DNA from: Streptomyces sp. 11x1
GTDB lineage: Bacteria; Actinomycetota; Actinomycetes; Streptomycetales; Streptomycetaceae
Reading direction: 5' to 3'
NCBI RefSeq assembly: GCF_032598905.1
Contig: NZ_CP122458.1
Span: 4,092,001-4,156,000 of the forward strand
Length of the DNA stretch: 64,000 bases
A model generated the notes under the pieces. The model was not told where the DNA came from. It searched no databases and was given only the letters and a program-made list of their open reading frames with translations. Of this stretch, positions 9,568 to 19,495 are shown one piece after another. The translations under genes were made by a program, and so were the position numbers. Position 1 is the stretch's first letter. Each line of letters opens with the position of its first letter.

Positions 9568-10404
9568 CTAGCGCTTCTTGTTCGTCTTGCGGCGGCGGAC
9601 GATGTACTTGTTCGAAGCCTTCTTCGGCGAACGAGTACGACCCTCCTTCTGACCCCAGGGGCTGACCGGGTGGCGACCACCGGAGGTCTTGCCCTCACCA
9701 CCACCGTGGGGGTGGTCAACCGGGTTCATCGCCACACCGCGAACGGTCGGGCGGACGCCCAGCCAGCGCTTGCGGCCGGCCTTGCCCCAGTTGATGTTGC
9801 TCTGCTCGGCGTTGCCGACCTCGCCGACGGTGGCGCGGCAGCGCACGTCGACCAGGCGGATCTCACCGGACGGCATGCGGAGGTGGGCGTAGGCGCCCTC
9901 CTTCGCGAGCAGCTGCACGGAGGCACCGGCGGAGCGGGCGAACTTGGCACCGCCACCGGGACGGAGCTCGATCGCGTGGATCGTGGTACCGACCGGGATG
10001 TTGCGGAGGGCCAGGTTGTTGCCCGGCTTGATGTCGGCCCCGGGACCGTTCTCCACGCGGTCACCCTGCTGCAGGTTGCGCGGGGCGAGGATGTAGCGCT
10101 TCTCGCCGTCGGCGTAGTGCAGCAGCGCGATGCGCGCGGTGCGGTTGGGGTCGTACTCGATGTGCGCGACCTTCGCCGGCACGCCGTCCTTGTCGTGACG
10201 ACGGAAGTCGATCACTCGGTAGGCGCGCTTGTGTCCGCCACCCTGGTGGCGAACGGTCACACGACCGGCGTTGTTACGGCCGCCCTTGCTGTGCAGGGGG
10301 CGGACCAGCGACTTCTCCGGCGTGGACCGCGTGATCTCGACGAAGTCGGCGACGCTGGAGCCGCGACGGCCCGGCGTAGTCGGCTTGTACTTGCGGATTC
10401 CCAT
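9568..10404 (-). CDS. rplB: 50S ribosomal protein L2
   Basis: Most conserved large-subunit protein, required for subunit association and peptidyl transfer. The 278-residue protein has the N-terminal RNA-binding OB domain (about 40-120), the SH3-like domain (about 125-200) and the C-terminal signature [20 protein letters not shown] with the conserved histidine near the active site. It lies 38 bp after rplW. Confidence 0.99.
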   Translation of the reverse strand: MGIRKYKPTTPGRRGSSVADFVEITRSTPEKSLVRPLHSKGGRNNAGRVTVRHQGGGHKRAYRVIDFRRHDKDGVPAKVAHIEYDPNRTARIALLHYADGEKRYILAPRNLQQGDRVENGPGADIKPGNNLALRNIPVGTTIHAIELRPGGGAKFARSAGASVQLLAKEGAYAHLRMPSGEIRLVDVRCRATVGEVGNAEQSNINWGKAGRKRWLGVRPTVRGVAMNPVDHPHGGGEGKTSGGRHPVSPWGQKEGRTRSPKKASNKYIVRRRKTNKKR

Positions 10405-10442
10405 TTCTCAGTCCTCGTCCGATATCGGACGATCCGACCCGC

Positions 10443-10862
10443 TTACGCGGTCGGACCGCCGAAGATGTCGATACGGTCGCCCTCGGCAAGGGTCACGATC
10501 GCGCGCTTGCTGTCGGCACGCTTGCCGAAGCCGGTGCGGGTCCGCTTGCGCTTGCCCTGGCGGTTGATCGTGTTGACCCCGGTGACCTTGACCGAGAAGA
10601 CCGCCTGGACGGCCTGCTTGATCTGGGTCTTGTTGGCGCCGGGAGCCACGATGAAGGTGTACTTGCCCTCGTCGAGGAGCGCGTAGCTCTTCTCCGACAC
10701 GACCGGCTTCAGCAGCACGTCACGGGGGTCCGTGAACGCCTTGCTGGGCGCGGTGACGACGGTGTTCTTGCCCTCGGCGGCGTGGCGACGCGCCTTGGCG
10801 ACGCGCGCGGCCTTGGCGGCCTTCGCAGCCTTGGAGGCAATGCTCGGGTGACGCGTAGCCAT
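10443..10862 (-). CDS. rplW: 50S ribosomal protein L23 with Ala/Lys-rich N-terminal extension
   Basis: Exit-tunnel protein and docking site for trigger factor and SRP. The 139-residue protein has the L23 core from about residue 44 ([20 protein letters not shown]) to the end. The first about 35 residues are a low-complexity basic helix of repeated [10 protein letters not shown] units, as in other Streptomyces and absent in E. coli L23 (100 aa). The ATG at 10862 shares a base with the rplD stop. Confidence 0.97.
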   Translation of the reverse strand: MATRHPSIASKAAKAAKAARVAKARRHAAEGKNTVVTAPSKAFTDPRDVLLKPVVSEKSYALLDEGKYTFIVAPGANKTQIKQAVQAVFSVKVTGVNTINRQGKRKRTRTGFGKRADSKRAIVTLAEGDRIDIFGGPTA

Positions 10863-11518
10863 CAGGCCTCGCTCCCTTCGGTGTCGGTGGCCTTCGGGCC
10901 GGCGACGAAGGACTCGAGAGCGGCCTGGGTGAAGACCACGTCGTCCGAGACGATCACGTCGTACGTGTTCAGCTGGCCCGGCTCCAGGATGTGGACCTGG
11001 GGCAGGTTGCGGGCGGAGAGCCACGCGGCCTCGTCGGCACGCTCGACGACCAGGAGCAGGTTCTTGCGCTCCGAGATCTTGCCGAACAGCGACTTGGCGG
11101 CCTTCGTGGACGGGTTCTCGCCCTCGATCACGCCGGAGACGACGTGGATGCGGTTGTGGCGGGCCCGGTCGGTGAGGGCGTGACGCAGGGCCGCGGCCTT
11201 CATCTTCTTCGGGGTCCGCTGCGAGTAGTCACGCGGCACGGGACCGTGCACGACGCCACCACCGGCGAACTGCGGCGCGCGGGTCGAGCCCTGACGGGCG
11301 CGGCCGGTGCCCTTCTGCCGGTAAGGCTTCTTACCGCCACCACGGACTTCGCCGCGGGTCTTGGTCTTGTGCGTGCCCTGACGGGCAGCCGCGTTCTGCG
11401 CGACGACGACCTGGTGGATCAGCGGGATGCTGACCTTCTCCACGCCGAAGATCTCCGCGGGGAGTTCGACGCTTCCGGTCTTCTCGCCGGCAGGCGAAAG
11501 GATGTCAACAGTGCTCAT
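10862..11518 (-). CDS. rplD: 50S ribosomal protein L4
   Basis: Early assembly protein whose loop reaches into the exit tunnel; E. coli L4 autoregulates the S10 operon. The 218-residue protein starts [20 protein letters not shown]. The tunnel loop is [20 protein letters not shown] at about 63-82 with no resistance-type change visible. I chose the ATG at 11518, seven bases after rplC; the frame extends into rplC without homology. Confidence 0.97.
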   Translation of the reverse strand: MSTVDILSPAGEKTGSVELPAEIFGVEKVSIPLIHQVVVAQNAAARQGTHKTKTRGEVRGGGKKPYRQKGTGRARQGSTRAPQFAGGGVVHGPVPRDYSQRTPKKMKAAALRHALTDRARHNRIHVVSGVIEGENPSTKAAKSLFGKISERKNLLLVVERADEAAWLSARNLPQVHILEPGQLNTYDVIVSDDVVFTQAALESFVAGPKATDTEGSEA

Positions 11519-11525
11519 CGGTACC

Positions 11526-12170
11526 TCAGGCCCCCTTGGCCGCGGTGCGGACCAGGACGAGGCCGCCGTTCGGACCGGGAACCGCGCCCTTGATGAGCAG
11601 CAGACCCTTCTCCGCGTCAACGGCGTGGACGGTCAGGTTCTGGGTGGTGACCCGCTCGTTGCCCATACGACCCGCCATGCGGAGGCCCTTGAACACACGG
11701 CCGGGGGTGGCGCAGCCACCGATGGAGCCGGGGGAGCGGTGCTTGCGCTGGGTGCCGTGTCCGGCGCCGAGGCCCTTGAAGTTGTGACGCTTCATGACAC
11801 CGGCGAAGCCCTTGCCCTTGCTCTTGCCGGTCACGTCCACCTTGACGCCGGCCTCGAAGACCTCGGCGGAGATCTCCTGGCCCAGCGTGTACTCGGAGGC
11901 GTCCGCGGTGCGGATCTCGACGAGGTGGCGGCGGGGGGTGACGTCGGCCTTGGCGAAGTGACCCTTGAGGGGCTTGTTCACCTTGCGCGGGTCGATCTCG
12001 CCGAAGGCGATCTGGACCGACTCGTAGCCGTCGACATCGTTCGTACGGACCTGGGTCACGACGTTGGGGCCGGCCTTGACGACGGTGACCGGAACAACAC
12101 GGTTGTTCTCGTCCCACACCTGCGTCATGCCGAGCTTCTCGCCCAGGATGCCCTTGATCTGCTTAGCCAT
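11526..12170 (-). CDS. rplC: 50S ribosomal protein L3
   Basis: Assembly initiator whose extension approaches the peptidyl transferase centre. The 214-residue protein begins [20 protein letters not shown] and contains the signature [20 protein letters not shown] and [19 protein letters not shown], including the glutamine-containing loop. It lies 17 bp after rpsJ. Confidence 0.98.
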   Translation of the reverse strand: MAKQIKGILGEKLGMTQVWDENNRVVPVTVVKAGPNVVTQVRTNDVDGYESVQIAFGEIDPRKVNKPLKGHFAKADVTPRRHLVEIRTADASEYTLGQEISAEVFEAGVKVDVTGKSKGKGFAGVMKRHNFKGLGAGHGTQRKHRSPGSIGGCATPGRVFKGLRMAGRMGNERVTTQNLTVHAVDAEKGLLLIKGAVPGPNGGLVLVRTAAKGA

Positions 12171-12187
12171 TCTCAGATCACCGACCC

Positions 12188-12496
12188 TCAGAGCTTGATC
12201 TCGATGTCGACACCGGCCGGGAGGTCGAGTCGCATCAGAGAGTCAACGGTCTTGGGCGTCGGGTCGAGGATGTCGATCAGGCGCTTGTGCGTGCGCATCT
12301 CGAAGTGCTCGCGCGAGTCCTTGTACTTGTGCGGCGACTTGATGACGCAGTACACGTTCTTCTCAGTGGGCAGCGGCACCGGGCCCGCGACCGACGCACC
12401 AGTGCGGGTCACCGTCTCGACGATCTTCTTCGCCGAGGAGTCGATGACCTCGTGGTCGTAGGCCTTGAGCCGGATGCGGATCTTCTGTCCCGCCAT
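12188..12496 (-). CDS. rpsJ: 30S ribosomal protein S10 (NusE)
   Basis: Small-subunit head protein that also acts as NusE, linking NusG and NusB in transcription antitermination. The 102-residue protein starts [20 protein letters not shown] and contains [20 protein letters not shown], the S10 signature; the tetracycline-associated loop is normal. It is the first gene of the S10 operon and is preceded by a leader of about 400 bp. Confidence 0.99.
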   Translation of the reverse strand: MAGQKIRIRLKAYDHEVIDSSAKKIVETVTRTGASVAGPVPLPTEKNVYCVIKSPHKYKDSREHFEMRTHKRLIDILDPTPKTVDSLMRLDLPAGVDIEIKL

Positions 12497-12904
12497 GGCT
12501 ACTCAGTAGTCCTTTGTCTCGTTTAACGCTCTGGAACCCGGTGTTCCGTCACCCGCTCCTCCGACCCACGCGGTCGGGCGTGTCGCGCTCCCGCTGACAC
12601 AGATGCCCCTTGTTCGAGCATCCCCAGTCTTGGGAAACGCGGCCCTTCCGGTACCGCGGGCCGGGGGCGGAGGCCCACCGGGTGCCTGGTCGGCGCCGTA
12701 CCTTGCTTCCCGAAAGATTCCCGTACGTCCGCTCCAGCGCTGCCGTGGGGCAGTTGGGGCGACGAGTACTGTGGGACTCGCTTCCGGTCCTCCCGGCGGG
12801 AGGCGCGCAGCATCAACACTCGACCGAGCAACCCCGCTAGTCTGCCATACGGCGCAGCGCCTCCGCCAATCGAGCCGGAGAGATTACCCCGAGAGTGACA
12901 CAGG
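12497..12904 (-). other. S10 operon leader, no gene seen
   Basis: This 408-bp interval has no supportable gene; open frames on both strands lack coding character and start signals. It should hold the S10 promoter and leader RNA. A weak promoter match at its upstream end is listed separately. I see no clear L4-type leader hairpin that I can define by eye. Confidence 0.5.
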
Positions 12905-12908
12905 TCAA
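12881..12908 (-). promoter_or_regulatory. Possible S10 operon promoter
   Basis: On the minus strand TTGACC (12908-12903) and TAATCT (12886-12881) are separated by 16 bp, close to the Streptomyces housekeeping consensus TTGACN-16/18-TANNNT. It overlaps the last codons of the upstream small membrane protein gene and would give a leader of about 380 nt before rpsJ. It is a sequence match only. Confidence 0.35.
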
Positions 12909-13165
12909 ACCCGGGTGCCGCGACCGTCGCCCTGAGCAGGGTCGGGGGCCTCGCCCGGGTCGGTGTCGTCCCCTGTGTCGGGGAACACCAGCTTGGCTCC
13001 GCCCCTGATCGCTCCCAGGCACCCCAGTCCCAGAGCCAGCCGCAGGAACCGCATGCCCCCGTCCCAGTCGCGGGGAGCGCCGAACACCAGCCAGAAGGCG
13101 AGGGAGACGGCGGCCAGAATCGTCGCCACGCCTGTCATGCGCATCACTAAAAGACTCATACTCAT
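12905..13165 (-). CDS. Small membrane protein, function unknown
   Basis: Predicted 86-residue protein starting MSMSLLVMRMTGVATILAAV. It has two hydrophobic segments (about 10-27 and 37-52) separated by a loop GAPRDWDGGMRF, and an acidic, proline-rich hydrophilic tail from about residue 62. I chose the ATG at 13165 because AGAGGATC lies directly upstream; the longer frame has no homology. It is codirectional with and 31 bp after the DUF1275 gene. I do not recognise a named family. Confidence 0.65.
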   Translation of the reverse strand: MSMSLLVMRMTGVATILAAVSLAFWLVFGAPRDWDGGMRFLRLALGLGCLGAIRGGAKLVFPDTGDDTDPGEAPDPAQGDGRGTRV

Positions 13166-13196
13166 ATGATCCTCTATCCAGCAACGCGGCCCCGGC

Positions 13197-13913
13197 TCAG
13201 CCCGGTTCCGACGTGCGTGGCCCCGGTCCTGCCCAGAACGTGGTGCCGAGCAGGAGGACCAGGACGGCCGGGACCAGCAGGACCGCCGCCGGGCGCACCT
13301 CCTCGTGGAGGAGCCAGGCGCCCAGCAGGCCACCGGTGAACATGGCGCCGACCGAGGCGAGGCGGCGCCCCTCGTTCGTGGCCCCCGAACCGATGCGGGT
13401 GTCGGAGAGCAGGGGCAGTCCGCCGAGGAGCGCGGTCAGGGCGCGCGTGGACACGGTGGTGGGCAGGTCCGCGACCCGCACCCGCAAGGTGGTGACGTTG
13501 CGCACGCCCATGGCCCCGGCGACCAGCGCGACCACCGCGTAGTGCGGACCGTCCGCCGACGCGCCCGGCGCGTCGAGGCCCGTGCGCCAGGCGACCACTC
13601 CGCCGAGCCCCAGCAGCAGCGCCTCACCGATCAGCGCGGGCGGGAACCAGCGCCGGCCTCGGGCGTCCACGATCGACTCGAACCGGGAACCGAGCACCGC
13701 GCCGATCGTGAAGCCGGCGAACGAGACGCCCGCCGCCGCCGGGGAGAGCCCGGCGGCACCGGTGAGCGCGAAGGAGAGGAAGAGGAGGTTGCCGGTCTGC
13801 ACGGCGGTGAACACGGGGCCGAGGACCAGGAAGCTGACGGCCTCGATCACACCGGTCGTCACCGTCAGCACCACCATGATCGTGGTCAGCCCGACACCCG
13901 CTCTGGGCTTCAT
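13197..13913 (-). CDS. DUF1275 (YoaK) family membrane protein
   Basis: Predicted 238-residue integral membrane protein with about six hydrophobic helices. The N-terminal half VTTGVIEAVSFLVLGPVFTA followed by VQTGNLLFLSFAL matches the DUF1275/YoaK family, whose function is unknown. The final helix is followed by a short PGPRTSEPG tail. It is divergent from the RNA-repair operon with 96 bp between them, so the two may share a regulatory region. The family call rests on the VQTGN motif and topology. Confidence 0.8.
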   Translation of the reverse strand: MKPRAGVGLTTIMVVLTVTTGVIEAVSFLVLGPVFTAVQTGNLLFLSFALTGAAGLSPAAAGVSFAGFTIGAVLGSRFESIVDARGRRWFPPALIGEALLLGLGGVVAWRTGLDAPGASADGPHYAVVALVAGAMGVRNVTTLRVRVADLPTTVSTRALTALLGGLPLLSDTRIGSGATNEGRRLASVGAMFTGGLLGAWLLHEEVRPAAVLLVPAVLVLLLGTTFWAGPGPRTSEPG

Positions 13914-14009
13914 ACCCGGACCCTAAGCCGCCCGTAATCCGCTCGCCCGCCCACGAGCGACACTCCTACGCTGATCAGGTAAGTCGGCTGTCACGGGGGA
14001 ACGTCCATC

Positions 14010-15683
14010 ATGCGCACGCACTATCCGCGGACCAGGCATCTGCCCTGGTCCCCCGGCGCGACCGCCGACGACCTGCGGGTCACCGACCTGTCGGGCCTGC
14101 GCGGCCGCGAGGTCGTCGTGACCGAGAAACTCGACGGCGAGAACACCACGCTCTACGCCGACGGCCTGCACGCCCGCTCGCTCGACTCCGCGCACCACCC
14201 CTCCCGCACCTGGGTCAAGGCGCTCCAGGCCCGTATCGGCCACGCGGTCCCGGCGGGCTGGCGGGTGTGCGGCGAGAACATGTTCGCGCGCCACTCCCTC
14301 GCGTACGACGACCTGGACAGCTTCTTCTACGGCTTCTCGGTGTGGGACGCGGACGGGCGCTGCCTGGGCTGGGACCGGACGGTGGACCTGCTGCGCGGGC
14401 TCGGCATCCCCGTGCCGCGCGTGCTGTGGCGGGGCGTGTTCGACGAGAAGGCGCTGCGCGCCCTGCGGCTGGACCTCGGGCGGCAGGAGGGGTACGTCGT
14501 CCGGGTCGTGGACGGTTTCGCCGCGGACGAGTTCGGCGCGCGCGTCGCCAAGTGGGTGCGGGCCGGGCACGTGCGGACGGACACCCACTGGATGCACGCG
14601 GCCGTGGTGGAGAACGGGCTGGGAGCGCGGGCGCCGCTGTGGGCCGTGCGCTCCGGCGCGCCCGTGGATGCCGACGCGCTGGCGGAGGCCGTCGGACTGC
14701 CCGGCGAGGGGGACCGGGAGGCGGTGGCCCGCTTCGACCCGGAGGGGCGGACCGGGGACGAGCGGCTCGCCGGTGTGCTGGCCACGCTGCTGCACGCGCA
14801 CGCCACGGGCGGTCGGCGGGCCCGGGTGGCCGCCCGGTTGGCGGGTCTCGTGGGGATGCCCCTCGCGCGCCGGGTCGCCGACCTGGTGGGGCTGCACCCC
14901 GCGCTGCACCGGCCGTATCCCGACGAGGACCGCCGGACGGGCCTGGCCCGGCTCTCCCTGGCCGCCGATCTCGGTCTGCTGCACGCGGTCGCCCGCGCCA
15001 CGGCGGCGACGGACGAGGCACGCGAGCAGGTGGAGTGGTCGGCACTGCACGCCGAGGAGGTACGGGGCCTCGACGAGGGGACCCTGGCGGAGGCGTTCGC
15101 GGAGCTGTCGGCCGACGCGGCGGTCCGGTGCCGGGCGGAGGCACGGCAGGCGTATGCGCGGGGGCACCTGGGAGACGCGGCGGAGGCCGTCGCGGCCACC
15201 TGGCGGTGGCGGTCCGGGGCCTTCCCGAGGCTGATCCAGCTGATCGGCCCGGCGGGCAGCGGCAAGAGCACGTTCGCGCGGGGGCTCGCGGGCGTGGACA
15301 CGTATGTATCGCTGGACGACCTGCGCGCCGCGCGCGGCGCGCGCGCCGACCAGCGGGCCAACGCCGACGTGCTGCGCGCCGGGCTGGACCGGCTGGACGC
15401 GGCGCTCGCCGCCGGTGGCACGGCGGTGTGGGACGCCACCTCCCTCACCCACCAGCAGCGCTCACTGGTGCACGCGGTCGCCCACCGCCGCAACGCCCTG
15501 ATCACGCACGCCGTGGTCCTGGTCGACGAGGACGCGCTGGTCCGCCGCAACGGCCGCCGCGAGCACCCCGTGCCGCCGGACGTGCTCACGGCCCAGCTGC
15601 GCCGCTTCACCCCGCCGTATCCGGGCGACGCCCACCGCACCTGGTACATCGGTGCGAGCGGGACCATAGAGGACGAGATCTGA
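14010..15683 (+). CDS. RNA ligase-polynucleotide kinase fusion (predicted RNA repair)
   Basis: Predicted two-enzyme protein of 557 residues. The N-terminal half is a nucleotidyltransferase of the RNA/DNA ligase superfamily: motif I is [11 protein letters not shown] with K40 as the expected AMP-accepting lysine; [11 protein letters not shown] (88-98) and FFYGFSVWD resemble motifs III/IIIa, EGYVVRVV (160-167) motif IV and VAKWVR (179-184) motif V. A helical linker follows (about 230-400). The C-terminal domain is a P-loop kinase with [12 protein letters not shown] (411-422) and a downstream VSLDDLR, as in polynucleotide kinases. GGGGGAA lies upstream of the ATG. It is followed after 19 bp by an MJ1316/EEP/2H/nucleotidyltransferase protein, so together they look like an end-healing and sealing system for broken RNA. 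The substrate is inferred, not shown. Confidence 0.85.
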   Translation: MRTHYPRTRHLPWSPGATADDLRVTDLSGLRGREVVVTEKLDGENTTLYADGLHARSLDSAHHPSRTWVKALQARIGHAVPAGWRVCGENMFARHSLAYDDLDSFFYGFSVWDADGRCLGWDRTVDLLRGLGIPVPRVLWRGVFDEKALRALRLDLGRQEGYVVRVVDGFAADEFGARVAKWVRAGHVRTDTHWMHAAVVENGLGARAPLWAVRSGAPVDADALAEAVGLPGEGDREAVARFDPEGRTGDERLAGVLATLLHAHATGGRRARVAARLAGLVGMPLARRVADLVGLHPALHRPYPDEDRRTGLARLSLAADLGLLHAVARATAATDEAREQVEWSALHAEEVRGLDEGTLAEAFAELSADAAVRCRAEARQAYARGHLGDAAEAVAATWRWRSGAFPRLIQLIGPAGSGKSTFARGLAGVDTYVSLDDLRAARGARADQRANADVLRAGLDRLDAALAAGGTAVWDATSLTHQQRSLVHAVAHRRNALITHAVVLVDEDALVRRNGRREHPVPPDVLTAQLRRFTPPYPGDAHRTWYIGASGTIEDEI

Positions 15684-15702
15684 GGGAGAGGTCCGAGGAA
15701 CC

Positions 15703-18501
15703 GTGCGGACGAGCGAGGAGATCTATCACCGGGTGCGCTGGGACGCGCGCTTCGACCCGGCCCGCTTCGTGCTCGGCGTGCTCCAGCGGAACGCCGACCC
15801 CAAGCGGGTCCCGCTGCCCGCGTTCGTGCCCGGCGGCGAGATCCCGTGGCACCGGGTGCTGTTCTTCGAGGCGGACGGCGAGCTGGTCTGGGACCGGGCC
15901 ACGGGGACGGACCGGATCGACGCGACGGACGCGGGGCGCGTACGGGAGGCGCGCCTGCTCCGAGCGCCGTTCTTCACGGCGCGCACGCCACATGCGTGGG
16001 ACGGAGAGGACTGGGCGCCCGCGCGCTCACCGGGCGGCGTCGCCGCGGCAGCCGTACGGGTGCTGACCTGGAACACCCTCTGGGACCGCTACGACGCCGA
16101 CCTCATCGACAGCGCCCGGCGCAGGCCGCTGCTGCTGCGGGCGTTGCGTGAGGCCGACGTGGACGTGATCGCGTTGCAGGAGGTCGAGGCGGAGCTGCTG
16201 GCCATGCTGTTGCGCGAGCCCTGGGTACGGGAGGGCTGGATCCTGGGGACGGATCCGCGCGGGCGGGACGTGGACGAGTGCGGTCTGCTCCTGCTGAGCC
16301 GGCTGCCGGTCCGCGAGGCCGCGTTCCACGCGCTGGGCCCGCACAAGGCGGTGACCGCCGTGGTCGTGGAAGCGGGCGCACGCCCTCTCGTCGTGGCGAC
16401 GACGCATCTGAGCAGTGACCACTCCACCGACGGAGCGGGCCGCCGCTCCGCCGAACTGGCCCGGCTGGCCGAGGGGTTCGCGACCCTGGACGCCGACCTG
16501 CTGCTCCTCGGCGACTTCAACGACGGCGACGACACCCCGCAGGCGGCCCTGGGCATGCGGGACGCGTGGAGCGAGACGCACGGCCGGGCGGACACGACAC
16601 CGACCTTCGACCCGACCGCCAACCCGCTGGCCGCGGTCTCGTCCCTGTCCGGACGGGCCTCCCGGCTGGACCGGGTACTGCTGCGCGGCACGGGTCTGGG
16701 GGTGCGCTCGGCCCGGCTGCACGGGGACTCGCCCACCCCGGAGGGGCTGTACGTCTCGGACCACTACGGCGTACGGGTGGAGGTGGCACCCGAGGCCCCG
16801 GACACCGACGTCGCCCGCCGCCTCGACGCACGGCCGACGGCCCGTACGGCGCTGGCCTGGCTCCCTCCCGAGGAGCTGTGGCCGCCGGTCCAGGACATCC
16901 GCCGCGACCACGACCCGCAGATCCACCGCTGGCCCCCGCACGTCAACGTCCTCTTCGGCTTCGTACCGGAGCACGCCTTCGAGGAGGCGGCCGCGCTGCT
17001 CGCGACGGCCGCGACCTCGCCGTTCGAAGCCCGGCTGGAAGGTGTGCACTGGTTCGGGCATCGCGATGACGCGACAGTGTGGCTGGACCCGGCGGCGGCC
17101 GGCGAGGGCCCGTGGGCCGACCTGCACGGCACCCTCGTACGCCACTTCCCGCACTGTCGCGGCCACCGCGAGGGGTTCACCCCGCACCTCAGCCTGGGCC
17201 GCACCACCGACCCGAACACCCTGGCCAAGTCCTGCGAGGCCCGACTGACCCCCATGCGGGCGCGGGTCGGCGAACTGGCGCTGCTGTCGCGGCGCGGGGA
17301 CGAGCCCATGCGGGTGCGCGGGACGGTGGGCCTGGGGACGGGAGAGGTGCGGTGGGCGGAGGAGCGGGCATCGGAGGAGGTGGCCGAGGTCGGCGGGGAT
17401 GAGGTGGCGGACCGGATCGCCCGCCTCCTCACGGAGGCACTCCCGGACGGCGTCGTGCACGTGGTCGGCTCCCGGCGCATGGGCTGCGCGCTGCCGGGCG
17501 CGGACCTGGACCTGGTGGCGGCATTGCCGGGAACGGTCGAACTGGACGCCGTGCAGGCCAAGTTGACCACGATGACGGGCGTGGCGGTCGGCGAGGTGCG
17601 CGAGGTGATCGGCGCTCGCGTACCCGGCGTACGGCTGCGGCTCGACGGGCTGGATGTGGATCTGGCGGTCGTGGCCACGGGGGTGATGGATCCGGCGGAG
17701 GCGGTGGCGCGGCGGGCCGAGCTGGGTGAGGCGGCGGCGATCGCGCTCAGCGCGGTGAGCGACGCGGAGGCGGTGCTCACGTCGGTGGGTGCGCATGACC
17801 CGGCGTTCGTCCGGCTGGCCCGGCAGGTCAAGGTGTGGGCCAAGGCCAGGGGCCTGGACTCGGCGCCGTTCGGCGGGCTCCCGGGCCTGGCGTGGTCGGT
17901 GCTGTCGGCCCGCACGGCGGCGCAGTCGGCCGATCTGCCACCGACCGACCTCCTGCGGCCCTTCTTCGCGACGTGGGCGGCGTGGGACTGGCGCGAGCCG
18001 GTGGGAGAGCTGGACGGAGTCCCCGGGCCCCTCACGGTCGCGACCCCGTCCGCCCCGGTCCGTTCCTGCACGGACCAGGTGACGGCGGGCATGCGGGACC
18101 TGGTCACCCAAGAGCTGTTCCGGGCCTGGGAGTTGCTGGAGGAGGACGCCCCCTGGACCGACATCCTCACCCCTCCCCCACTCCACCGCCGCCACGCCGC
18201 CTGGGCGGTCCTGACGGTGGGTTCGGGCAGAGGCGGGGGCGGGAGCCGGGACGAGGGCGCGGACGAGGGCCGGGTCCGGGGCAGGATGCGGGCCCTGATC
18301 ACGGACCTCGCCGAACTGGCCCCCGACTGCCACGCCTGGCCCCGCCCCTTCACCACGGCCCCCGCCCGCTACGCCATCGGCCTGGGGAAGACCCCGCCGA
18401 CCGCCGCCGCACTGACCGCCGTGGCGGAACGCCGGCTACGCGGCCTGGCGGGAGTCACGCTGACGCGGGCGGAGGGCGGCGAGGTACCGACCCTGTACTG
18501 A
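15703..18501 (+). CDS. Four-domain RNA-end processing protein: MJ1316, EEP phosphatase, 2H phosphoesterase, poly(A) polymerase-like
   Basis: The 932-residue protein starts at GTG behind GAGGAA. Domains: (i) about 1-110, MJ1316/DUF504-like, a domain linked to recognition of RNA cyclic ends ([19 protein letters not shown]); (ii) about 118-362, endonuclease/exonuclease/phosphatase fold with WNT (123-125), QEVE (159-162), LLGDFND (268-274) and SDHYG (352-356); (iii) about 375-550, 2H phosphoesterase with paired motifs PHVNV (412-416) and PHLSLGR (494-500), as in 2'-5' RNA ligase/cyclic phosphodiesterases; (iv) about 565-932, template-independent nucleotidyltransferase with GSRRMG (589-594), the acidic pair D601/D603 and a third acidic residue near 651-653, then a poly(A) polymerase-like helical region. 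The combination suits trimming, end healing and re-tailing of damaged RNA. It forms an operon with the upstream ligase-kinase. First-histidine motif HVN deviates from the usual HxT/S. Confidence 0.82.
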   Translation: MRTSEEIYHRVRWDARFDPARFVLGVLQRNADPKRVPLPAFVPGGEIPWHRVLFFEADGELVWDRATGTDRIDATDAGRVREARLLRAPFFTARTPHAWDGEDWAPARSPGGVAAAAVRVLTWNTLWDRYDADLIDSARRRPLLLRALREADVDVIALQEVEAELLAMLLREPWVREGWILGTDPRGRDVDECGLLLLSRLPVREAAFHALGPHKAVTAVVVEAGARPLVVATTHLSSDHSTDGAGRRSAELARLAEGFATLDADLLLLGDFNDGDDTPQAALGMRDAWSETHGRADTTPTFDPTANPLAAVSSLSGRASRLDRVLLRGTGLGVRSARLHGDSPTPEGLYVSDHYGVRVEVAPEAPDTDVARRLDARPTARTALAWLPPEELWPPVQDIRRDHDPQIHRWPPHVNVLFGFVPEHAFEEAAALLATAATSPFEARLEGVHWFGHRDDATVWLDPAAAGEGPWADLHGTLVRHFPHCRGHREGFTPHLSLGRTTDPNTLAKSCEARLTPMRARVGELALLSRRGDEPMRVRGTVGLGTGEVRWAEERASEEVAEVGGDEVADRIARLLTEALPDGVVHVVGSRRMGCALPGADLDLVAALPGTVELDAVQAKLTTMTGVAVGEVREVIGARVPGVRLRLDGLDVDLAVVATGVMDPAEAVARRAELGEAAAIALSAVSDAEAVLTSVGAHDPAFVRLARQVKVWAKARGLDSAPFGGLPGLAWSVLSARTAAQSADLPPTDLLRPFFATWAAWDWREPVGELDGVPGPLTVATPSAPVRSCTDQVTAGMRDLVTQELFRAWELLEEDAPWTDILTPPPLHRRHAAWAVLTVGSGRGGGGSRDEGADEGRVRGRMRALITDLAELAPDCHAWPRPFTTAPARYAIGLGKTPPTAAALTAVAERRLRGLAGVTLTRAEGGEVPTLY

Positions 18502-18512
18502 GACGGAGAGGG

Positions 18513-19340
18513 TCAGAGGACGTCGACGTAGTCCGACGCGCTGGTGGCGACGCCGGTCGTCGAGTTGCCGTAGTAGACCCAGCGGTACGAGCCGTCGGCG
18601 GAGGCCGTGACCGTGGTCTTCAGCGTCCCCGTGCTGCTGGTGGTGGCCTTCTTCACCGTCTTGAAGGTGTCGGAGCCCTTGGCCTTGAACTGGAGGCTCA
18701 CGGTACGGCCGCCGTAGCCGTCGTACTTCTTCGTGCTCCAGTTCGCCCGGGTCAGCTTGCCCGTGACGGTGATGGCCTTGCCCTTGGTGACCGGCTCGGG
18801 GGTGGCGTTGACGGTCGCCTTGGCCGCGCGCTTGAGCTGCACGGTCTGGGACCGGGTCTCGTACTCCTCGGTCTTGAGACCGCCGTCGGCCTTCCACAGG
18901 CGCAGCGCGACGGCGGTCTTCCAGGTCGTGGCGGCCGCGTTGGTGTCGACCTGCTTCCGGCTCCAGTGCGGGTCGATGTGGAACTCGCCCTCGCAGCGGG
19001 CGTGCTTGGCGTCGATCTCGAAACAGGTGTAGATACCCGGCCCGATGTAGCCGTCGCCGGTGTCGACGGCCTTGCTCATGCCACCGCGGTAGATGAAGGG
19101 GTGCGCGGTGTAACCGGAGGGCGTCGCGGTGCTCTGCCCGGCTGGCAGAGCGATGTTGAAGGAGATCGGCGGCGCCACTTCCTTCGTCGTACCCACCACG
19201 ATCGGCTTGCCCTTGTTGATGACGATGTCCGACACGGTGATACCGGTGTCCGCCGCCTGAGCCGTCGGCGCGTTCAGCACCGAGAGCCCGAGCGCCCCCA
19301 CGAGCGTGGCCACCGCGACGGTTCGTCTGCCTGACTTCAT
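18513..19340 (-). CDS. Secreted protein of unknown function
   Basis: Predicted 275-residue exported protein. The signal peptide spans about residues 1-29 (basic start KSGRR, hydrophobic core, cleavage near AQA-ADT). The mature part looks all-beta, with Ser/Thr-rich repeats such as TVTASADGSYRWVYYGNS near the C-terminus, resembling bacterial Ig-like or carbohydrate-contact domains of Streptomyces secreted proteins. AGAGGTG precedes the ATG. It converges with the RNA-repair operon with only 11 bp between stops. No enzyme motif is visible. Confidence 0.75.
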   Translation of the reverse strand: MKSGRRTVAVATLVGALGLSVLNAPTAQAADTGITVSDIVINKGKPIVVGTTKEVAPPISFNIALPAGQSTATPSGYTAHPFIYRGGMSKAVDTGDGYIGPGIYTCFEIDAKHARCEGEFHIDPHWSRKQVDTNAAATTWKTAVALRLWKADGGLKTEEYETRSQTVQLKRAAKATVNATPEPVTKGKAITVTGKLTRANWSTKKYDGYGGRTVSLQFKAKGSDTFKTVKKATTSSTGTLKTTVTASADGSYRWVYYGNSTTGVATSASDYVDVL

Positions 19341-19495
19341 TCACACCTCTTCGAATGGATGTCCGTACGAGCGGCGGCAGAGTACCAAGAGTGATCTCGC
19401 GGCGATTCCCCACGTCAGGCCCGCCGCAGAGGGCAGACTTTGCCCTCGACCAGGGATGTACGGCAGAACATGAAAGAACCGGAGAAACCGACGTC

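Noticed and set aside
12523..12831. A 102-codon open frame upstream of rpsJ
   Set aside because: Lies in the S10 leader, lacks a ribosome binding site and homology.
13923..15452. A 509-codon minus-strand frame opposite the RNA ligase-kinase
   Set aside because: Antisense artefact of the ligase gene; composition is Pro/Arg/Gly-rich without motifs.
16027..18333. A 768-codon minus-strand frame inside the RNA-repair operon
   Set aside because: Shadow of the four-domain protein; Gln/Arg/Pro-rich composition and no domain.
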